Shown piece by piece: positions 60,198 to 64,000 of a stretch of 64,000 bases of DNA. Source of the stretch: Epiperipatus broadwayi. Taxonomy: Eukaryota; Onychophora; Udeonychophora; Euonychophora; Peripatidae. The DNA lies in assembly GCA_028023455.1 (NCBI GenBank), contig JAQFVV010000157.1, positions 1,054,001 to 1,118,000 on the forward strand, read 5' to 3'. How positions within the stretch are numbered: position 1 is the stretch's first letter; the number at the start of each line of letters is the position of its first letter. The position numbers and the translations under genes are program-made. Below the pieces are notes generated by a model that had not been told where the DNA came from, searched no databases, and worked only from the letters and a program-made list of their open reading frames with translations.

Positions 60198-63120
60198 TAT
60201 ATAAAATTTGAACTGCAATCAAACTATTCAGCATGTAATTGTACAAATGTAAACAATTCTGCAAGTCCTACCATTTAATAAATTCTCATTTTTAAACTTC
60301 AAAAATTATTACTTGCAATTTGGACAAATTTGTCATATAAATAGGTAGATAAGTAGGTGGGTGGGTGGAGTGTAGGTAGGTGATAGTTTAGGTATGTAGG
60401 TAGGTGAGTGAGTACATAGATAGGTAGGTGAGTTGGTGGGTAGATAGGTTGTTCGGTCGGTCAACAAACAGAAGTTGGATAAATGGGTGAATGGTAGATA
60501 GTCACACTGAAGGATAAATGGATAGAAATCTAATGGTTGATTATGCACATATAACAATATTGTAAGTTGTTCTTTAATATTAAATCCAAAAACAATTCAG
60601 TCGTTATATTTCTAACATAAAATTTTAGGCCTCCCCTAAAGCACATTTTAAATAAAGAGTAATGCTTCTTATTGTATAATAAGAGAAATTTGGCACTTCT
60701 AGCGGAAAGTTTTGTTATTATTGTTTGGTTGGAGAAAAAATTTCAATTCTTGTATGAAAATTTTAAATAAAACTCCACAATGGATTATTATAAACTCTGC
60801 TTTTAATAAATATTGATTACAATTATTTTGTTGTTAAATGCATGCTTATAATCAAAATTTACTTCTGAGAATTATGAAAAAAATAATTTTATATTGTAAA
60901 TATATTTACACCTCTGATTTATCTAGATACTTAGCAAAAAAAGTGTGAATGTGTATGAAGTGGTTATTTTAGTTTTAAACCTGTTGAATCATGATTAAAA
61001 AATCAAGCACTCAGAAGTTTATCCAAAATTCAAAAAGCAAAAGATTGAAAATCTCTTGATCATCAACAAAAGCCAAGTATTAACTAATCAATATCTCTTT
61101 CTTGGAAGACAGTCTGAAGTCTGTATTCCTGATTTCACAACAAACATTTTTCAAAGCTTAACTTTTGTTCACCCACCGTTCTCTCTTTCTTTCTAACTCT
61201 ATATATATAAAAAAAAATGTAGACATAGAGACAGGAAGACAAAATAAAACATTAAAAATATGTTTGCAGTAAAACAGGGTTAAAAACTAAAACTTTAAAT
61301 GTTTGAAAATCATTTAGGGAATGTTGTACAATATTGCTGAGAATGAACCTTAAAATTATTCCATTTTTTTAAAGTCTAGAATATATATACTATGGTAGTA
61401 ATCCTCCATCATGTTATTTAAAATAAATGAAGTTCTATTAAGAGTTTGGCTATAGAATCTTAATTTAATTTTTTTTTTTTTTTAAGTGTAAACAAATGTT
61501 TTGTCTAAATAATGTTGTGTTGTTATTAATATTTGAAATGATAAAATGTCATGATAATAATAATTATAGGTCTGATGACTATTAACAAAGATCAGTTTTT
61601 TTTTAAAAGAAGATTTAATACTACAAGAAAATAAATGATTTACTATGTCTTATTTTTTCTTATGGAAAAGTAAATATTGAATTTATTGTATTAAATTAAA
61701 TATAAAAAGAAACATAATATTTACTGTTAATTATCTTTATTATTATTGTTTTAAAAAAACTGGTCAATACTGAATCCCCAAGATAAAACAATAAGTTTGC
61801 ATTTCACAGACTGTCATTAGAATTGTTGTCAAGGAATACAGTTGATTTTTGTTGTTATTGTTACTCCAATAGCAAATACACAAGAAAGCAGTCATTCTTT
61901 TTCTTTCTCTTCTTTGAAAAGAACAAAATATTTATGTCGCTGCTAAACAAAGAAGTGAGAGGCTAAGGAAAAAGATAATTTGGATCTGGAGCTGATCCAA
62001 CTTGGCTGTTAGTTGCCATTCCATCAAGGCATTTTAGAAGGAAGGATAACTAAAGCTCAAACTGAAGTCTGATATTAACAAGTGAAATCACCATTTTTTT
62101 CTATTCATTTAATGTCAGGTCATCTCCAAATCTTATTGCATCAATTGGGAATTCATCATTCTTCCAACCCCTTGGTCATTAATGGAAAAGTGAAGAGAAG
62201 GAAAGAACAGTGAAGAATATATTAAACACTTTTATATTTTCTTTGCATAAAAAAAAATTATACATGTATATAATATGTTTTAGTGTGCATTTGAAATATA
62301 TATATAATTCGATTGTAATATTTGTTTCTTTCTTTAAATTACTAAAAGAAGTCAATCCTCATGGGGTAATTGAAATTGTATTCAAACATCTAGAACTTTA
62401 AATAATTTAATTAATTCATATGTGGGCATTTAATATATTACAATAAGGTTTAGTGAAATTAAATTTATATTGTTAATATTAAATTTTTTGTAAACTGTTT
62501 CCAAGATTGATTGAATGAATTTAGACTTTTTTTGTCTTGTGATGTAAGTATTGTTAAGATACGTAATATAAATCAAGGCAGCAACAACTTAGATGTTATC
62601 ATATAGACATACTAGTTCATATGGAAAAAATTTATTTATTGTTAGCATATGAATATGTATGTTGTTTATATTAGATAAAAGCTATAAATAATTCTTGACT
62701 TTTGAATTATGTGTTTATTTTGAAGAGTATTTTGAAAATCAGCATTGAAGAGTTGTTATATTGAATTGAGTTATTAGTAGAAGCTAAAATATTTACATAA
62801 CAAGTGAACAATTTAATACACCAAAGTAATAAATATTATTTATCATTTTGTGACCTAGAAAGTAATTGAAAATCTTATATTGTTTAATTTGGTAGTATGA
62901 TAAAATATTTGAATCCCATTAAAGGTTGCTAACAATCTTGTACAAGTATAATGTACCAGTCTAGATAAGTTGTTTTGTTTTTGTTCTTTAATTTTTTTGT
63001 AGACAGTGGTGGCTGGCATCATGAACCCCAAATTATCAATTTCTCTATTGCAGTAAATAAATTTATTTAAAATACTTAAATTCCATTTAATTGTCTGTTA
63101 GTATGTTATACTAAACTATC
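60198..63120. other. AT-rich intergenic DNA
   Basis: Contains a degenerate GGTA/GATA microsatellite (60342-60460) and otherwise nothing I recognise. The 63- and 74-codon frames are AT- or repeat-driven. Confidence 0.5.
60342..60460. repeat. Degenerate GGTA/GGTG microsatellite
   Basis: Runs of GTAGGTAGGTG and GGTGGGTGGGT interrupted by other bases. Confidence 0.9.
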
Positions 63121-63129
63121 TATTATAAC

Positions 63130-63147
63130 TGGTGCTAACTCTGATGT
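63130..63147 (+). promoter_or_regulatory. Possible tRNA primer-binding site
   Basis: AACTGGTGCTAACTCTGATG (from 63127) resembles the AACTGGTGCCGAAAC-type start of the leader of many LTR elements. A gag-like frame starts about 60 bases downstream. The match is limited to the first ten bases. Confidence 0.3.
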
Positions 63148-63227
63148 ATCGGGGGGACTCCAAACTTATAATTCGGAAACTTAATAAGACAGAAATAAAA
63201 AGAATGTTTCAAGATATGCTAGTGATG

Positions 63228-63333
63228 TTAAATGCTAAATTTGATTAAACTAATGATAAATTTGATTAAATTAATACTAAATTTGATTAAACTAATGTTA
63301 AATTTGATTAAATTAATGCTAAACTTGATGAAG
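63228..63333 (+). repeat. Five 21-bp units encoding coiled-coil heptads
   Basis: AAATTTGATTAAACTAATG-type units at about 63237, 63258, 63279 and 63300, then AAACTTGATGAAGCTAGT at 63321. Confidence 0.92.
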
Positions 63334-63344
63334 CTAGTCAAACA

Positions 63345-63439
63345 TTGGTGGTCGAGAGGTCAGCACAGCTGCCTTACAAGCAGTTGTTCCAGGTTAGTGG
63401 GTTCACTTCCCGGCTCATGCTTTGACACATGAAAAAAAA
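63345..63439 (+). mobile_element. tRNA-derived SINE
   Basis: TGGTGGTCGAGAGGTCAGCA (A-box side), an anticodon arm GCTGC-CTTACAA-GCAGT that would place TAC as anticodon (Val-like), and GTGGGTTCACTTCCCGG (B-box side), followed by an A run. Both flanks carry AAACTTGANGAAGCTA, which is either the target-site duplication or two neighbouring heptad units. Confidence 0.75.
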
Positions 63440-63520
63440 ACTTGACGAAGCTAATGTTAAACTTGGATCTAGAACTAAAGGTTTATTGTTGAGGGACCAA
63501 AAATGAATCTCTGGCTTTAA

Positions 63521-64000
63521 AGGCAAAGGTGAAAGAATCCAGAGAAGTAATTTTAATAGAACTACAAAGTTGAAATAAAAAATTAGAAGTGTCTAGGAAT
63601 GAATGCAGAAACTTTCAAAAACAAATTGTCAATAATACTAAAATCTTAAGATGGGAATTCCAAAATTTTTTAGCTGGAATGGGGTGCTCTTTTCAGCCTC
63701 TGTATAAAGAAAGGAGATTTAAAATAGTTGAAAATGGTAGGTTATGAGAGGAAATTAAGTTTCAGGGGAAAGTATAGATATATTTTATTTTGAAGGGAAT
63801 ATCATGATGAGTTCAAGGTATGTTGATAAAATTTATTTAGATGACAGTCATGAATAAAGCAATTTTGGTTATAATATAAGAAATTTTATGGCGGATCAAA
63901 ATGCATGGCTTTTACATGAAATAGTTTTCATAAGATATTTACAAATAATGTATATTTCTCTGAATGCAAATGTAAGAGACTTATATGTGGGTATATGTGA
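63521..64000 (+). other. Continuation of the gag-like region, unassigned
   Basis: Short frames with charged residues (for example MMSSRYVDKIYLDDSHE near 63804 and FMADQNAWLLHEIVF near 63888) suggest decayed coding sequence. I do not recognise a domain. Confidence 0.3.

Larger units (their letters stand above)
63204..63520 (+). pseudogene. Gag-like coiled-coil frame with heptad repeats, broken
   Basis: From ATG at 63204 the frame reads MFQDMLVMLNAKFD, then four heptads of the form KFD-stop-TN/IN-x, then KLDEAS. The fourth position of each of the first four heptads is TAA where the fifth has GAA (Glu), so a Glu codon was lost before or during the 21-bp expansion. The SINE at 63345 interrupts the frame, which resumes as KLDEANVKLGSRTKG. 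Heptads with a hydrophobic second residue suggest a coiled coil, as in the open frame at 1-1125. The downstream sequence to the window end has scattered frames that I cannot assign. Confidence 0.5.

Noticed and set aside
63345-63420. A functional tRNA-Val gene
   Set aside because: The anticodon arm pairs, but there is extra sequence before the B box, no acceptor pairing and an A-rich tail.

Overview
The window is AT-rich eukaryotic DNA, roughly three-quarters A+T by eye, and almost certainly comes from an invertebrate animal. The evidence is Penelope-like retroelements with GIY-YIG endonucleases, a CR1/Jockey-type LINE with PHD and SGNH modules, a pogo/Tigger-like DNA transposon, tRNA-derived SINEs, long GATA/GGAT microsatellites, and very many (TA)n tracts with elements sitting inside them. 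The species cannot be named from this sequence. I find no convincing host gene. Nearly every open frame over 60 codons is either a fragment of a mobile element or a chance frame.

The main find is two unrelated families of tandem repeats that each carry what folds as a type I hammerhead ribozyme. Family 1 (6176-10123) is an array of exact 409-bp monomers arranged as a giant palindrome: four units in one direction, then five in the other, meeting near 7888. Nine monomers hold a full hammerhead, four on the minus strand and five on the plus strand. Family 2 (15571-16632) has a monomer of about 466 bp, also in inverted arrangement, with two complete hammerheads and one deleted one. In both families helix III is only 3 bp with a 2-nt loop, and in two of the three sequence variants the first pair of helix II is a U.U mismatch. 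The layout matches retrozymes: small non-autonomous retroelements that spread through self-cleaved circular RNA. The array ends fall at different phases of the monomer, as expected if circles are the template.

Layout. 1-1125: a long coiled-coil open frame on the minus strand that runs off the window, possibly the gag of an LTR element whose leader lies at 1126-1875. 6176-10123: family 1 array. 12161-15208, 25461-28106 and 40403-42298: three related long TG...CA elements in (TA)n, best read as solo LTRs. 15571-16632: family 2. 17201-18638 and 59279-60197: two copies of one pogo/Tigger-like transposon in opposite orientation. 19967-20642: a foldback element with 300-bp arms. 28329-30000, 50856-51682 and 58340-59083: Penelope-like element copies, two of them bounded by inverted terminal repeats, and a fragment at 28690-28922 inserted in the first. 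31697-31842: a short hairpin element. 32157-32720: a GATA/GGTA/GGAT microsatellite. 36773-40334: a TIR-bounded composite filled with minisatellites. 43943-45641: a TG...CA element with two exon-like coding stretches. 51730-56470: a decayed LINE in coding order PHD, SGNH esterase, APE endonuclease, reverse transcriptase. 63130-64000: leader and start of a second coiled-coil gag-like frame, broken by stops and a SINE.

These parts may be linked. Penelope-like elements are known in other animals both to carry hammerheads and to be suspected of mobilising retrozymes, and this window has both, with a shared preference for TA tracts. That link is inference; none of the Penelope copies here shows a hammerhead that I could find.
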